Below are positions 45,178 through 54,759 of a stretch of DNA of 64,000 bases, one piece after another. This DNA is from Methylocystis sp. B8 (GTDB lineage Bacteria > Pseudomonadota > Alphaproteobacteria > Rhizobiales > Beijerinckiaceae): positions 1-64,000 of the forward strand of contig NZ_VBTZ01000009.1 in the NCBI RefSeq assembly GCF_005771425.1. Reading direction: 5' to 3'. The first letter of the stretch is position 1. The number at the start of each line of letters is the position of its first letter. The notes beneath the pieces are model-generated. The model saw only the letters and a list, made by a program, of their open reading frames with translations, ran no database searches and was not told where the DNA came from. The position numbers and the translations under genes are program-made.

Positions 45178-46126
45178 GGCGCATGCAAAATCACGTCGGT
45201 TGGTTTCGTCGACCAAGGGTTGGTCGCTCGTTACCTTCGGGATCGTCGCGACGATGGCGTTAGTCGCGCCCGCCTGGGCGCAGCAGGAGGCGCCGCCGTC
45301 TGCAAATGATCAGGTCGCCGCGCCTTCAGCGAAGGAAAAGGAAGCGCGTCACGAAAGTGAGCGGCATGAGCAAAAGCCCAAGCGTTTTGATTGGAGCTTC
45401 GCTGGCGCTTTCGGCCGTTACGACAAGGCGCAGTTGCGCCGAGGCTTCAAGGTCTACAAGGAGGTCTGCTCCTCCTGCCATTCGATCAAAATGCTCGCCT
45501 TCCGCAATCTTTCGCAGCCCGGCGGTCCGGAGTTCTCCGAGAAGGAAGTCGAAGCGCTCGCTGCGAGCTACAAGATCAAGGACGGGCCGAACGAGTCGGG
45601 CGAATATTACGATCGGCCGGGGCGTCCGAGCGATCGCTTTCCGCCGCCCTTCGCCAATGAACAGGCGGCGCGCGCCGCGCTTGCCGGCAATTATCCGCCG
45701 GACATGTCGGTTCTCGCCAAGGCGCGCGGCTATTCGCGCGGCTTTCCGCTTTTTCTGTTCGACGCCTTGCCTGGCTTTTCTTACCAAGAGCACGGCGTCG
45801 ATTACATCGTCTCGCTCATGGAAGGCTATGAGAATACGCCGCCCGACGTGAAACTACCGGAAGGCCAGTTCTACGATCCCTATATGCCGGGGCGGCGCAT
45901 CGGCATGCCGCCGCCGCTTTCGGACGGCGTGGTGACATACGACGACGGCGCGCCGCAGACGATTGACCAATACGCCAAGGATGTTGCGGCGTTCATGATG
46001 TGGGTCGCCGAGCCGCATCTTGAATCCCGCAAGCGGATCGGACTCGGCGTGATCGCTTTCCTGCTCGTCTTCGTCGGGCTGCTTTATTACACGAAGCGCA
46101 AGATCTGGTCGGACGTGCCGCATTAG
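45170..46126 (+). CDS. petC: Cytochrome c1
   Basis: A 318-residue protein: signal/anchor region [20 protein letters not shown], a charged Lys/Glu-rich stretch (residues 40-75), then the haem motif CSSCHS after YKEVC, the conserved [12 protein letters not shown], the Met-ligand region ([12 protein letters not shown]), [15 protein letters not shown], and a C-terminal membrane anchor ([22 protein letters not shown]). It accepts electrons from the Rieske protein and passes them to soluble cytochrome c. ATG 45170 overlaps the petB stop; an in-frame GTG at 45155 is less likely. The charged insert between signal and haem is longer than usual. Confidence 0.97.
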   Translation: MSEAHAKSRRLVSSTKGWSLVTFGIVATMALVAPAWAQQEAPPSANDQVAAPSAKEKEARHESERHEQKPKRFDWSFAGAFGRYDKAQLRRGFKVYKEVCSSCHSIKMLAFRNLSQPGGPEFSEKEVEALAASYKIKDGPNESGEYYDRPGRPSDRFPPPFANEQAARAALAGNYPPDMSVLAKARGYSRGFPLFLFDALPGFSYQEHGVDYIVSLMEGYENTPPDVKLPEGQFYDPYMPGRRIGMPPPLSDGVVTYDDGAPQTIDQYAKDVAAFMMWVAEPHLESRKRIGLGVIAFLLVFVGLLYYTKRKIWSDVPH

Positions 46127-46299
46127 GCGCGGCTTGCTAGGAGCGCGCGTCGCGCCGACTTGACCATAGATTGGCGGCTTTGGCCGACGCCTAATGAGGT
46201 TTGCAGCGTCCGCGATTCCTTGATCAAAGGCGTTAAATCGGGCACAAGGCGCGACGTCTTGTGGGCTTTGATCGCCCGCGATTTTCCGGAAAGGTGGCA

Positions 46300-47598
46300 A
46301 TGTCGGAGATCTTGCGCGTCGGCATCGCGGGGCTCGGCACCGTCGGCGCGGCGGTCGCGCGTTTGCTCCATCGGCAGGCCGAGGCGCTGACGGCTAGGAC
46401 AGGACGGCGGATCGTTGTGGCGGGCGTTTCGGCTCGCGACGCCGCTAAGGAGCGGCGCGCCGACCTTTCTGGTGCCGAATTTTTTAATGATCCGGTCAAG
46501 CTCGCGGCTTCGCCGTCGATCGACCTTTTCGTCGAACTGATCGGCGGCTCCGAAGGGCCGGCGCGCGCCAGCATCGAAACGGCGCTCGCGCATGGCAAGC
46601 CGGTTGTCACCGCCAACAAGGCCTTGCTCGCCGCCCACGGCCTGCATCTCTCGGCGCTTGCCGAGGAGAAACATGCGGCGCTCGCTTTCGAGGCGTCTGT
46701 CGCCGGAGGCATTCCGATTGTCAAGACGCTGCGCGAGGGGCTCGCCGGCAATTCGATCGAGCGCGTCTATGGCATTCTCAACGGCACGTGCAATTACATC
46801 CTCTCGCGGATGGAGCAGGAGCAGCTCTCCTTCGAGGACTGTCTGGAGGAGGCGCAAAGGCTCGGCTACGCGGAGGCCGATCCGACTTTCGATATCGGCG
46901 GTTTCGACACCGCTCACAAGCTTGCGATTCTCACCTCGCTCGCCTTCGGCACGTGCATCGCCGCTGACGCCATCGATATCGAGGGCATCGAGCGCGTCAC
47001 GCTCGCCGATATCGACGCGGCGGCTGAGCTTGGCTACCGAATTAAGCTGCTCGGCGTTGCGCAGCGCACCGCCGACGGCGTCGAGCAGCGCGTGCATCCC
47101 ACAATGGTCAGCAAAAAATCCGCCATCGCTCAGGTGATGGGCGTCTTAAACGCCGTCACCATCGACGCCGACGCCGTGCACGAACTGACGCTCGTCGGGC
47201 CCGGCGCCGGCGGCGACGCCACCGCCTCGGCGGTCGTCGCCGATATCGCCGACATCGCCAAGGGCGTGCGTTCGGCGCCCTTCGGGCTGCCGACGGCGAA
47301 GCTCGCGGAGCTCAAACGCACGCCGATGCAACGCCATGAAGGCGGCTACTACATCCGCATGTCGGTGCGCGACGTCGCCGGCGCCTTCGCCAAGATCGCG
47401 ACACGCATGGCGGAGCGCCGCATATCGCTCGAAAGCATCGTGCAGCGCGGTAGGCGGGGCGCGCCGGGCGATATCGTCGACGTGATCCTCATCACCCATG
47501 CGACGAGCGAACATCTCGTGCGCGAAGCCCTGGATATGATTTACCAGGACGGCGTCATCGTCTCGCGGGCGCAGGTCATCCGCATCGAACGCGAGTAG
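46300..47598 (+). CDS. hom: Homoserine dehydrogenase
   Basis: A 432-residue protein with an N-terminal Rossmann domain (RVGIAGLGTVGAAVARLL), the signature NKALLAAHG and FEASVAGGIPIVKTLREGL, the region ILNGTCNYILSRM and EADPTFDIGGFDTAHKLAIL, and a C-terminal ACT domain (YYIRMSVRDVAGAFAKIATRMAERRISLESIVQ). It reduces aspartate semialdehyde to homoserine on the way to threonine and methionine; the ACT domain suggests feedback control by threonine. ATG 46300 after GGAAAGG is used. glpX starts six bases after its stop, a conserved alphaproteobacterial pairing. Confidence 0.97.
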   Translation: MSEILRVGIAGLGTVGAAVARLLHRQAEALTARTGRRIVVAGVSARDAAKERRADLSGAEFFNDPVKLAASPSIDLFVELIGGSEGPARASIETALAHGKPVVTANKALLAAHGLHLSALAEEKHAALAFEASVAGGIPIVKTLREGLAGNSIERVYGILNGTCNYILSRMEQEQLSFEDCLEEAQRLGYAEADPTFDIGGFDTAHKLAILTSLAFGTCIAADAIDIEGIERVTLADIDAAAELGYRIKLLGVAQRTADGVEQRVHPTMVSKKSAIAQVMGVLNAVTIDADAVHELTLVGPGAGGDATASAVVADIADIAKGVRSAPFGLPTAKLAELKRTPMQRHEGGYYIRMSVRDVAGAFAKIATRMAERRISLESIVQRGRRGAPGDIVDVILITHATSEHLVREALDMIYQDGVIVSRAQVIRIERE

Positions 47599-47604
47599 CG
47601 CAAC

Positions 47605-48594
47605 ATGACGCAACAATCCGAAACCGACGCGTCGCAAATCGACCGCTATTTGACGCTGGAACTCGCGCGCGCCTCGGAGCGCGCCGCGGTCGCGGCCGCG
47701 CGGCTACGCGGACGCGGCGACGAAATGGCCGCCGACCTCGCTGCGGCTGAAGCGATGCGCGAGGAACTGTCGCGGCTTCCCGTGCGCGGGCGAGTCGTGA
47801 TCGGCGAGGGCGACGAGGACGCAGCGCCGCTGCTTTATGTCGGCGAAGAAATCGGGGCGGGCATAGGGCCTCGCGTCGATCTTGGCGTCGCCGCTCTCGA
47901 AGGGTCGACGCTTTGCGCCAAGGATATGCCGGGATCGATCTCCGTCGCCGCTATGGCGCCGGCCGGCTCGCTCTTGCATGCGCCTGACGTTTACATGGAC
48001 AAGATCGCCATCGGTCCTGGATATCCCGAGGGCACGATCGATCTTGATCGCGACCCCGGCGACAACGTCAGAGCGCTCGCGATCGCGAAAGGCGTGCGGC
48101 CGAGTGAAATTACCGTGAGCATTCTCGACCGGCCGCGCCACGCCGAAATCATCAAGAAATGCCGCAATGCGGGCGCCTGCGTGCGCCTCATCACCGACGG
48201 CGATGTGGCGGCGATCATTCTCACCACCCATCCCTCGGAAACCGGCGTCGACATGTATCTTGGCCGCGGTGGCGCTGCGGAGGGCGTGCTCGCCGCCTGC
48301 GTCTTGCGTTGCGCCGGCGGCCAGATGCAAGGACGGCTGGCGCTCGAAAATCGTGATCAAATCGCGCAGGCGCAGCGTTTCGGCCTTCTTGATCCGCGTC
48401 GCAAATATTCAGTCGGCGATATGGCGGCTGGAGATGTCGTCGTCTGCGTGACGGGGGTCACCGCAGGGCCGCTTGTCGGCGGCGTATCGCTCGGCCAGAC
48501 GACGATTGACACCGAAACCATCGTCTATCGCTCTGCGACCGGCACGATCCGACGCATCCATGCGATGCACCGCGTGGCGGGGAAGTTTGATTAA
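47605..48594 (+). CDS. glpX: Fructose-1,6-bisphosphatase class II (GlpX)
   Basis: A 329-residue enzyme with GDEDAAPLLYVGEEIG and VDLGVAALEGSTLCAKDMPGSISVAAM (metal and phosphate loops), then RHAEIIKKCRNAGACVRLITDGDVAAII and the GRGGAAEGVLAACVLRC motif. It hydrolyses fructose-1,6-bisphosphate, and in autotrophic or C1-using relatives also sedoheptulose bisphosphate, in gluconeogenesis. Length is standard. It is translated six bases after hom and followed by an rRNA methyltransferase gene on the same strand. Confidence 0.96.
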   Translation: MTQQSETDASQIDRYLTLELARASERAAVAAARLRGRGDEMAADLAAAEAMREELSRLPVRGRVVIGEGDEDAAPLLYVGEEIGAGIGPRVDLGVAALEGSTLCAKDMPGSISVAAMAPAGSLLHAPDVYMDKIAIGPGYPEGTIDLDRDPGDNVRALAIAKGVRPSEITVSILDRPRHAEIIKKCRNAGACVRLITDGDVAAIILTTHPSETGVDMYLGRGGAAEGVLAACVLRCAGGQMQGRLALENRDQIAQAQRFGLLDPRRKYSVGDMAAGDVVVCVTGVTAGPLVGGVSLGQTTIDTETIVYRSATGTIRRIHAMHRVAGKFD

Positions 48595-48621
48595 GATCGG
48601 TCCGCCGCGCGCGAGCACGTC

Positions 48622-49923
48622 ATGACTCCCGCCGCTCATGTCTCCGCCGCGATTGAAGTGCTCGACGACCTTGCGAAGCGCCGACGCCCCGCCGCCGAGG
48701 CGCTTAAGGATTGGGGCCTCGCGCATCGCTTCGCTGGCTCGAAGGATCGCGCCGCCATCGCGAGCCTCGTCTTTGACGCGTTGAGGAAGCGCGCTTCGGC
48801 GGCCTTCATCATGGGTTCGGACGCGCCGCGCGCGATCATGCTCGGGGCGCTGCGCGAAGCGCGCGGCCTTGGCGTCGAGGCGATTGCCGCGCTCTGCTCC
48901 GGCGCAGGTCATGCGCCGGCGCTGCTTTCCGATGATGAGCGCTACGGACTGGAAACGGCCTCCCTTGACGCTGCGCCAGACCATGTGCGCGGCGACTATC
49001 CGGAATGGCTCGCATCGCGTTTCGAAGCCGCCTTCGGCGCTCGCGCGACTGAAGAGGGCGCGGCGCTTGCGTCACGCGCGCCGGTCGATCTTCGGGTTAA
49101 TATTCTGAAATGCTCGCGCGAGCAGGCGCTCGAAAAACTTGCGCATCTTTCTCCTGCGCTGACGCCGCTGTCGCCGATTGGTCTGCGCATCGACGTGGGG
49201 CAGGGACGGGGGCCGGCGCTGACGGCCGAAACCGCCTATGTAAAGGGTCTCGTCGAGCTTCAGGACGAAGCGTCTCAGCTTGCAGCGCTGCTCTGCGCAG
49301 CGGCGCCCGGCGAGCAGGTTCTCGACCTTTGCGCCGGCGGCGGCGGCAAGACGCTGGCGCTCGCGGCGCAAATGCATAACCGCGGTCAGATCTACGCCCA
49401 TGATTCGGACGGGCGCCGGCTCGCGCCGATTCATGAGCGCCTGGAGCGGGCGGGGGCGCGCAATGTTCAGGTGCGGGCGCCGCGCGGCAAGGTCGATGTG
49501 CTCGCCGATCTCGAAGCGCGCTGCGATCTCGTGGTGATCGACGCGCCCTGCACGGGCGTCGGCGCCTGGCGGCGCCATCCAGACGCCAAATGGCGCCTCG
49601 CTCCCGGCGCGCTCGAGTTGAGGCTGAAAGAGCAGCGTGAACTTCTGGCGAAGGCTTCGCGCTTCGTGAAGGCCGGCGGGCGGCTCGTTTACGTCACCTG
49701 TTCGGTTCTGCGCGACGAAAACGAGGAGCAGATTGCCGCCTTTCTCTCGGCCAATGGCGATTTCACCGCGCCCTCGGCCGCCGCAATGGCCGAACAGGCG
49801 GGCCTGCCTGAGCTTGCGCGCTTCGCCTCACCGCATGGTCCCGGCATCCGCCTGTCGCCAGCGACCAGCGGAACGGACGGGTTTTATATCGCAGTGTTGC
49901 ATCGGAGGGGGCCGATCCCGTAA
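48622..49923 (+). CDS. RsmB/NOP-type class I SAM-dependent RNA methyltransferase
   Basis: A 433-residue protein with an N-terminal NusB-like helical part ([45 protein letters not shown]), then the Fmu/RsmB catalytic domain: [32 protein letters not shown] (SAM loop), [22 protein letters not shown] (PC motif) and [19 protein letters not shown] (TC motif). The two cysteines are the catalytic pair for m5C formation in RNA. The exact target (16S C967 or another site) cannot be told. The ATG at 48622 lies 27 bases after the glpX stop. Confidence 0.92.
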   Translation: MTPAAHVSAAIEVLDDLAKRRRPAAEALKDWGLAHRFAGSKDRAAIASLVFDALRKRASAAFIMGSDAPRAIMLGALREARGLGVEAIAALCSGAGHAPALLSDDERYGLETASLDAAPDHVRGDYPEWLASRFEAAFGARATEEGAALASRAPVDLRVNILKCSREQALEKLAHLSPALTPLSPIGLRIDVGQGRGPALTAETAYVKGLVELQDEASQLAALLCAAAPGEQVLDLCAGGGGKTLALAAQMHNRGQIYAHDSDGRRLAPIHERLERAGARNVQVRAPRGKVDVLADLEARCDLVVIDAPCTGVGAWRRHPDAKWRLAPGALELRLKEQRELLAKASRFVKAGGRLVYVTCSVLRDENEEQIAAFLSANGDFTAPSAAAMAEQAGLPELARFASPHGPGIRLSPATSGTDGFYIAVLHRRGPIP

Positions 49924-49931
49924 GGCAGGAC

Positions 49932-51536
49932 ATGACCATCGCCGCCGACGCCTTCCATCACGACATCGCCGAGCGCCATGACAAGGTGCTGATCGTCGAC
50001 TTCGGCTCGCAGGTGACGCAACTCATCGCGCGGCGCGTACGCGAGGCGGGCGTCTATTGCGAGATTTCGCCGTTCCAGAACGCTGAGCGCGCCTTCGCCG
50101 ACATTCGTCCCAGGGCGGTGATCCTCTCCGGCGGCCCTTGCTCGGTCACCGAAGAAGGCTCTCCCCGCGCGCCGCAGAGCATTTTCGATTCCGGCGTGCC
50201 GGTGCTGGGCATCTGCTACGGCGAACAGACGATGGCGATGCAGCTCGGCGGCATGGTCGAAGGCGGGCACCATCGCGAATTCGGCCGCGCCGACGTGACC
50301 GCTCTGGAGAAAAGCGCCCTTCTCGACGGCGTGTGGGAGAAAGGCGGCAGTTTTCCCGTCTGGATGAGCCATGGCGATCGGGTGACGAAACTGCCGGAAG
50401 GCTTTCGCGTCATCGCCGCTTCGGAGAATGCGCCTTTCGCTGCGATCGCCGATGAACAGCGCCACTATTACGGCGTGCAGTTTCATCTTGAAGTCGTGCA
50501 TACGCCCGACGGCGCCAAGCTCTTATCGAATTTCGTGCACAAGGTCGCGGGGCTCAAGTCCGACTGGACGATGGCGGCGTTCCGCGGCGAGGCGATTGCG
50601 GCGATCCAGCGCCAGGTTGGCGAGGGGCGCGTGCTCTGCGGCCTCTCCGGCGGCGTCGACAGCGCCGTCGCGGCGGTGCTCATTCATGAAGCGATCGGCG
50701 AGCGCCTCACCTGCGTCTTTGTCGATCACGGCCTGCTGCGGCAGGGCGAGGCGGAAGAAGTCGTGCGGCTCTTCCGCGATCACTACAATATTCCGCTGCA
50801 TCACGTCGAAGCGGAGGGGCTGTTCCTCGGCGCGCTTGAAGGCGTCGACGATCCGGAGATGAAGCGCAAGACGATCGGCCGGCTCTTCATCGAGACGTTC
50901 GAGGCCGAAGCGAAGAAGATCGCGCAGGACGGGTGCGGCGCGCCGCAGTTTCTCGCGCAAGGCACGCTTTATCCCGACGTCATCGAGAGCGTCTCCTTCA
51001 CCGGCGGCCCGTCGGTGACGATCAAATCGCATCATAATGTCGGCGGCTTGCCGGAGCGCATGAACATGCGGCTCGTGGAGCCCTTGCGCGAACTCTTCAA
51101 GGACGAAGTGCGCGCGCTCGGGCGCGAACTCGGCCTGCCGGAAGCTTTTGTTGGGCGCCATCCATTCCCAGGGCCGGGGCTCGCGATCCGTTGCCCGGGC
51201 GTCGTGACGCGCGAGAAGCTTGCTATCCTGCGCAAGGCCGACGCCGTCTATCTCGATGAAATCCGCAAGGCCGGGCTTTACGACGACATCTGGCAGGCCT
51301 TCGCTGCGCTGCTGCCGGTGCGCAGCGTCGGCGTGATGGGTGACGGGCGCACCTATGATTACGTCGTCGCGCTGCGCGCCGTGACATCGAGCGACGGCAT
51401 GACGGCGGATTTCTACCCCTTCGACATGAGTTTCCTCGGCCGCGCCGCGACGCGCATCATCAATGAAGTGAAGGGCGTCAACCGCGTGGTCTATGACGTG
51501 ACGTCGAAGCCGCCAGGGACGATCGAGTGGGAGTGA
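49932..51536 (+). CDS. guaA: GMP synthase (glutamine-hydrolysing)
   Basis: A 534-residue enzyme: N-terminal class I glutamine amidotransferase domain with nucleophile in [12 protein letters not shown]-pyrophosphatase P-loop [15 protein letters not shown], and the C-terminal dimerisation domain ending PPGTIEWE. It converts XMP to GMP. It starts at ATG 49932, eight bases after the methyltransferase stop. The 3' end of guaA is a well-known attachment site for integrating elements; here its last 13 bases before the stop are repeated 700 bases downstream at 52222-52234. Confidence 0.98.
   Translation: MTIAADAFHHDIAERHDKVLIVDFGSQVTQLIARRVREAGVYCEISPFQNAERAFADIRPRAVILSGGPCSVTEEGSPRAPQSIFDSGVPVLGICYGEQTMAMQLGGMVEGGHHREFGRADVTALEKSALLDGVWEKGGSFPVWMSHGDRVTKLPEGFRVIAASENAPFAAIADEQRHYYGVQFHLEVVHTPDGAKLLSNFVHKVAGLKSDWTMAAFRGEAIAAIQRQVGEGRVLCGLSGGVDSAVAAVLIHEAIGERLTCVFVDHGLLRQGEAEEVVRLFRDHYNIPLHHVEAEGLFLGALEGVDDPEMKRKTIGRLFIETFEAEAKKIAQDGCGAPQFLAQGTLYPDVIESVSFTGGPSVTIKSHHNVGGLPERMNMRLVEPLRELFKDEVRALGRELGLPEAFVGRHPFPGPGLAIRCPGVVTREKLAILRKADAVYLDEIRKAGLYDDIWQAFAALLPVRSVGVMGDGRTYDYVVALRAVTSSDGMTADFYPFDMSFLGRAATRIINEVKGVNRVVYDVTSKPPGTIEWE
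51522..51534 (+). repeat. guaA 3'-end att-like repeat, copy 1
   Basis: ATCGAGTGGGAGT spans the last codons and first stop base of guaA. It is repeated exactly at 52222-52234. This is the crossover region used by known guaA-targeting integrases. Confidence 0.6.
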
Positions 51537-51668
51537 CGAGCAGCATTGTGGAGTAGCACCGGATAGAGTGGGATGGCGTCGTTCAATATTTACCGACGAA
51601 GGCTATCGATAATTCTCGGCTTTTCTCCGGCTCTTGTTGTAGCTGAAATGTCGAACGGAGAACAAACA

Positions 51669-51992
51669 ATGCCTAAGTTCGTTACGATCGGATATGGCGA
51701 TCAGGCCGGATACGACCGCACTCCTCGCGCTGTGAGAGATGCCGCCCATGCACAGGACGCCAAATTGCGCTCAGAGGGTGCTCTGATGGGTATCGCCGGC
51801 AAACCGGTGCAGGTGCGCAATCCGGAAGCGGCCCAACTCGAAACGCTCAGCGGTCCGTTCATGTCGTCCGCCTTGCCGATAGCTGGTTTCGCCGTGATAG
51901 AAGCGGCTGACATGGCCGAAGCCATCGAAAAGGTCTCGCACGTTCCGTGTGCCGTCGCCCACGGCGTCGTCGAGGTATGGCCGATGGAGTAA
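51669..51992 (+). CDS. YciI-like (YCII-related) protein
   Basis: A 107-residue single-domain protein: MPKFVTIGYGDQAGYDRTPRAVRDAAHAQDAKL, then ALMGIAGKPVQVRNPEAA, and the closing SALPIAGFAVIEAADMAEAIEKVSHVPCAVAHGVVEVWPM, which is the YCII pattern of a ferredoxin-like fold. The family's enzymatic activity is mostly unknown; some members act as dehydrochlorinases or in sigma-factor-linked stress sets. The ATG at 51669 follows GGAGAA; the frame opens at 51573 but upstream is not conserved. It lies alone between two copies of the guaA end, so it may have arrived with a lost element. Confidence 0.85.
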   Translation: MPKFVTIGYGDQAGYDRTPRAVRDAAHAQDAKLRSEGALMGIAGKPVQVRNPEAAQLETLSGPFMSSALPIAGFAVIEAADMAEAIEKVSHVPCAVAHGVVEVWPME

Positions 51993-52271
51993 AGCAAGTG
52001 ACGGTAGTTTCGAGGCTGCGCTGCAACCATCCACGCGAGGCAGAATTAAAAAGATCCGCCGATCGACGCCGATAGTTGCTGAAACCGAGTAAGTCGCGGA
52101 CCGTCGCAATTCGTGTTTGAAATCAAGAGCGCGATTTTCTGACGGATCGGCAAGACGGTTCTTTGTCGTGCGTAGAAGAAATCTGCACTTGGAATTCAAC
52201 ATATTGTGAACATATAGAACCATCGAGTGGGAGTAATTCCGAGTCTTCAGCTTGCCTTTCGAAAGGCGTCC
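51993..52271. other. Gap holding the second guaA-end copy
   Basis: This 279-base gap has no gene that I can support. At 52222-52234 it contains ATCGAGTGGGAGT followed by AA, so the sequence ACC ATC GAG TGG GAG TAA at 52219-52236 again encodes TIEWE and a stop, as at the end of guaA. Confidence 0.7.
52222..52234 (+). repeat. guaA 3'-end att-like repeat, copy 2
   Basis: An exact 13-bp copy of the guaA end (51522-51534), including the reading frame for TIEWE and a stop (TAA instead of TGA). It is likely the far attachment site left by an element once integrated at guaA. Confidence 0.6.
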
Positions 52272-53258
52272 TTACCCTCGCTCGACCGAACTCGTCGAAC
52301 TCACAGAGCCTGGTTGTTGACGGGCTGACCGTCGTAACTCCTGCGGCGTGCGGCCGAACGCCTTGACAAAACTTCGGCACATTGTTTCCGCCGACCCAAA
52401 ACCGACATCTTGTGCGATCCTCTCGATCGGCTCCGCTCCATCCTCGATTTTCGGACGCGCCACCTCCAATCGAAGCCGCTCGACGGCTTTGGCTGGCGTG
52501 GTTCCCGTCGCATTTAGAAAAATCCGGCTAAATTGGCGCAGTCCCACGCCCGCTGCATCTGCGAGCGTTTCGACAGGCAAGGGCTTGTTCAAATGATCCC
52601 GAGCATAGCAAAGAGCTTCTCTGACGCGACCAGAGGTCGGCATCATTTCCAACATTGTGGAATACTGAGACTGACCGCCCAGTCTACGATGATAGACGAC
52701 CATATCTCTCGCCACCCCTTTTGCGATTTCGGAACCGCAGTCGGCTTCGATCAAGGCCAGCGCGAGATCGATGCCGGCCGTCAATCCCGCCGACGTCCAG
52801 ACATTGCCGTCCTTGATGAAAATGCGGTCCGCGTCCACCTGCACGCGCGGATATTGCGTTTGCAACGTTCCGGCGTAACGCCAGTGAGTGGTCGCTCGGC
52901 GGCCGTCGAGCAGACCCGCCGACGCTAATAGAAAGGCTCCAGTGCAAACGCTCGCGACGCGACTGGTCTGGGAGCCACATTCGCTGAGAAGGCTCTTGGT
53001 TGCCAAATCCAGCTCGAGGAGATGCGCCGTTGGTCCTCCAACCGCCAGAATTTTCCCATCTTCGACAACGTCCGTGAATTTCTCGGAGTTGATGCTTACG
53101 CCGGCTCTATCAATTATCGGTCCGCCGGTGGCGGAAACGACATTTATAATATAGCGGCTGTCGTATAGTTCGTTCACCAGATTAAATGCAGAGCACGGGC
53201 CGCTCGAATCGAGCGACTCGAATTTTGGATACACAAGAAAAGTGACCTTATGCTTCAT
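52272..53258 (-). CDS. GlxA-family AraC/DJ-1 transcriptional regulator
   Basis: A 328-residue protein with an N-terminal DJ-1/PfpI-like domain (VTFLVYPKFESLDSSGPCSAFNLVNE, ILAVGGP, ASVCTGAFLLASAGLLDGRRATTHW, with the Cys elbow in VCTGA) and a C-terminal AraC double helix-turn-helix (LADAAGVGLRQFSRIFLNATGTTPAKAVERLRLEVARP, IAQDVGFGSAETMCRSFVKAFGRTPQEL). Such regulators sense small metabolites or nitriles and activate nearby genes. The DJ-1-family gene downstream-neighbour at 53345 lies 86 bases away in the same orientation and may be its target. Confidence 0.93.
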   Translation of the reverse strand: MKHKVTFLVYPKFESLDSSGPCSAFNLVNELYDSRYIINVVSATGGPIIDRAGVSINSEKFTDVVEDGKILAVGGPTAHLLELDLATKSLLSECGSQTSRVASVCTGAFLLASAGLLDGRRATTHWRYAGTLQTQYPRVQVDADRIFIKDGNVWTSAGLTAGIDLALALIEADCGSEIAKGVARDMVVYHRRLGGQSQYSTMLEMMPTSGRVREALCYARDHLNKPLPVETLADAAGVGLRQFSRIFLNATGTTPAKAVERLRLEVARPKIEDGAEPIERIAQDVGFGSAETMCRSFVKAFGRTPQELRRSARQQPGSVSSTSSVERG

Positions 53259-53344
53259 GGCTCCGGGCCATATTCGGATCGTCGAAGCATCGCCGCCGCC
53301 TGTTTGCCTCGGCGACGGCGACTGAAGTGGGAAGGCGCAGAGGC

Positions 53345-54103
53345 CTACCTTTGCGCCTCGTAAGCGGGGATCGCTCCACGTCTATACCCGTCGATGATGC
53401 CGGCGATCAAACTCGCATATCGATCGGTAATTTCCTTTCCAGCATTTTCAATCGTCCCGGGACCGATCGGCGGATGGGGATCATATTCGACGATCAAATT
53501 GGCCATTTGCGCCGACTGATGGCCGAGGGCCCGGTCCGCGACCATGAGCGCGGCCTCAAAACTGCCAATGCTCGGTCTCGCCGTGTAGATGTTTCCATCG
53601 ACGACGACGCCCCCTGTCGTGACAACCTCCGCGGCGCCGAGCTTTGTCAAAAGCGGTAGGGAGTTGATGCTCGTCGTCACCCGCTTGCCCTTCAACAGGC
53701 CAGCGGCGCCAAGCGCCACAACGCCGTTACAGACGCCGATCACGTATTTTGCTTTGCGTCCCTGCTCGGCCACAAAGGCGATAAGGTCAGGATCGTTGGT
53801 CGTTTCCGGCGCCAACATCGGAATAGCCAGAACGTCGAGCTGATCTGGACAGTTATCAAAAGTTGTCGTTGGCCGTGTCCACCAAGAGGGAAAGCCTTCT
53901 ACCAGATCGAGAGACTTCCAAAGTAAATGGATTTCCGTTCCAGGGCAGAATCCAAATACAGCATGGATTCCGACCATATCCATTGGAAGGAAGCCAGGAC
54001 CGATAATAATGCCGACGCGAAACGCTTTCGTTCCTGGAGGAGACATTCCTTCAGCGAATCCCTCATATGAGGGAAGTTTATTTTTGTTTGTCTTTCCGTT
54101 CAT
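53345..54103 (-). CDS. DJ-1/PfpI family protein, isonitrile-hydratase-like
   Basis: A 252-residue protein with the DJ-1/PfpI fold: VGIIIGPGFLPMDMVGIHAVFGF, LDVLAIPMLAP, and the nucleophile-elbow GVCNGVVALGAAGLLKGKRVTTS, then AAEVVTTGGVVVDGNIYTARPSIGSFEAALMVADRALG. This layout, with a Cys nucleophile and ThiJ-type Asp/Glu in the first loop, is close to isonitrile hydratases (InhA) and to the sensor half of GlxA regulators. It is paired with a GlxA/AraC regulator gene in the same direction. The natural substrate is unknown. Confidence 0.87.
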   Translation of the reverse strand: MNGKTNKNKLPSYEGFAEGMSPPGTKAFRVGIIIGPGFLPMDMVGIHAVFGFCPGTEIHLLWKSLDLVEGFPSWWTRPTTTFDNCPDQLDVLAIPMLAPETTNDPDLIAFVAEQGRKAKYVIGVCNGVVALGAAGLLKGKRVTTSINSLPLLTKLGAAEVVTTGGVVVDGNIYTARPSIGSFEAALMVADRALGHQSAQMANLIVEYDPHPPIGPGTIENAGKEITDRYASLIAGIIDGYRRGAIPAYEAQR

Positions 54104-54216
54104 ATTTTATGCTCCGCGTATACAGCAACAGGCAAAGTTTGCCTACGCGGAGAGTGCCATTCTATTCATGCGTCAGAAAGGACATTAAAAACGTAGATTC
54201 GGACATTGCGTTACGC

Positions 54217-54411
54217 CTAGCCGAAACCCGCAACCACCATCTCAATCGGCAAAAACAAAATCCGGCTATCGGCCGGATATTCGATGAGCTCCCCCATCGC
54301 AGATAAAACAGCTTTGCCGCATCGTCTTTGGCGTGCACAAGCACGGTGCCAATGCCGATGCTTTGCGAAGCGACCGTGATGCGACGAAGAGCGTCCGCCC
54401 GCTTCCACAAA
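54217..54411 (-). pseudogene. Frameshifted C-terminal part of a GNAT acetyltransferase (toxin-like)
   Basis: One minus-strand frame reads KRADALRRITVASQSIGIGTVLVHAKDDAAKLFYLRWG and the next frame continues MGELIEYPADSRILFLPIEMVVAGFG before a stop at 54217-54219. Together they give the C-terminal half of a GNAT N-acetyltransferase of the TacT-toxin-like group, broken by an indel at about 54293. The N-terminal acetyl-CoA region is missing, and no antitoxin gene is seen next to it. It is a decayed fragment. The rest of the 362-base gap between 54104 and 54465 is empty. Confidence 0.65.
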
Positions 54412-54465
54412 TTGCTGGCTGCGCTACTTAGCGCTGCGTTCGATCCCCTATTTGAAGAGGTTATT

Positions 54466-54687
54466 ATGCCACATTTCCGACTTCTCGCGATCGCCGCATG
54501 TATTGGCGGCGCCCTTCTCTCCTCGGCGATGGCGCGCCCCGTAACGACGGACGATTGCCTTTCGCGCGGGCTTTGCGCTTACGTCAACACGAAGGGTCGC
54601 GTGACATGCGGAAAATGCCCCGGACAGTTAAAGTCATCGGTCTGGTTCTCGTCGCGCGCCCAGGCGACTTCGAAGCGCCGCAAATAG
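54466..54687 (+). CDS. Small exported Cys-containing protein
   Basis: A 73-residue protein with a signal peptide (FRLLAIAACIGGALLSSAMA) and a short mature part with CLSRGLCAYVNTKGRVTCGKC, i.e. four cysteines in two pairs, followed by a basic tail (SSRAQATSKRRK). The cysteines could form two disulfides or bind a metal in the periplasm. The start at ATG 54466 follows GAAGAGG. The frame upstream covers the GNAT remnant. No family is known to me. Confidence 0.65.
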   Translation: MPHFRLLAIAACIGGALLSSAMARPVTTDDCLSRGLCAYVNTKGRVTCGKCPGQLKSSVWFSSRAQATSKRRK

Positions 54688-54759
54688 GTTGCATCGTCGC
54701 TCCGTCGCCTGCGGCTGCGATCACTCAGGCATGATCCGGCAGGTTGGAGCAGAGTTTCC

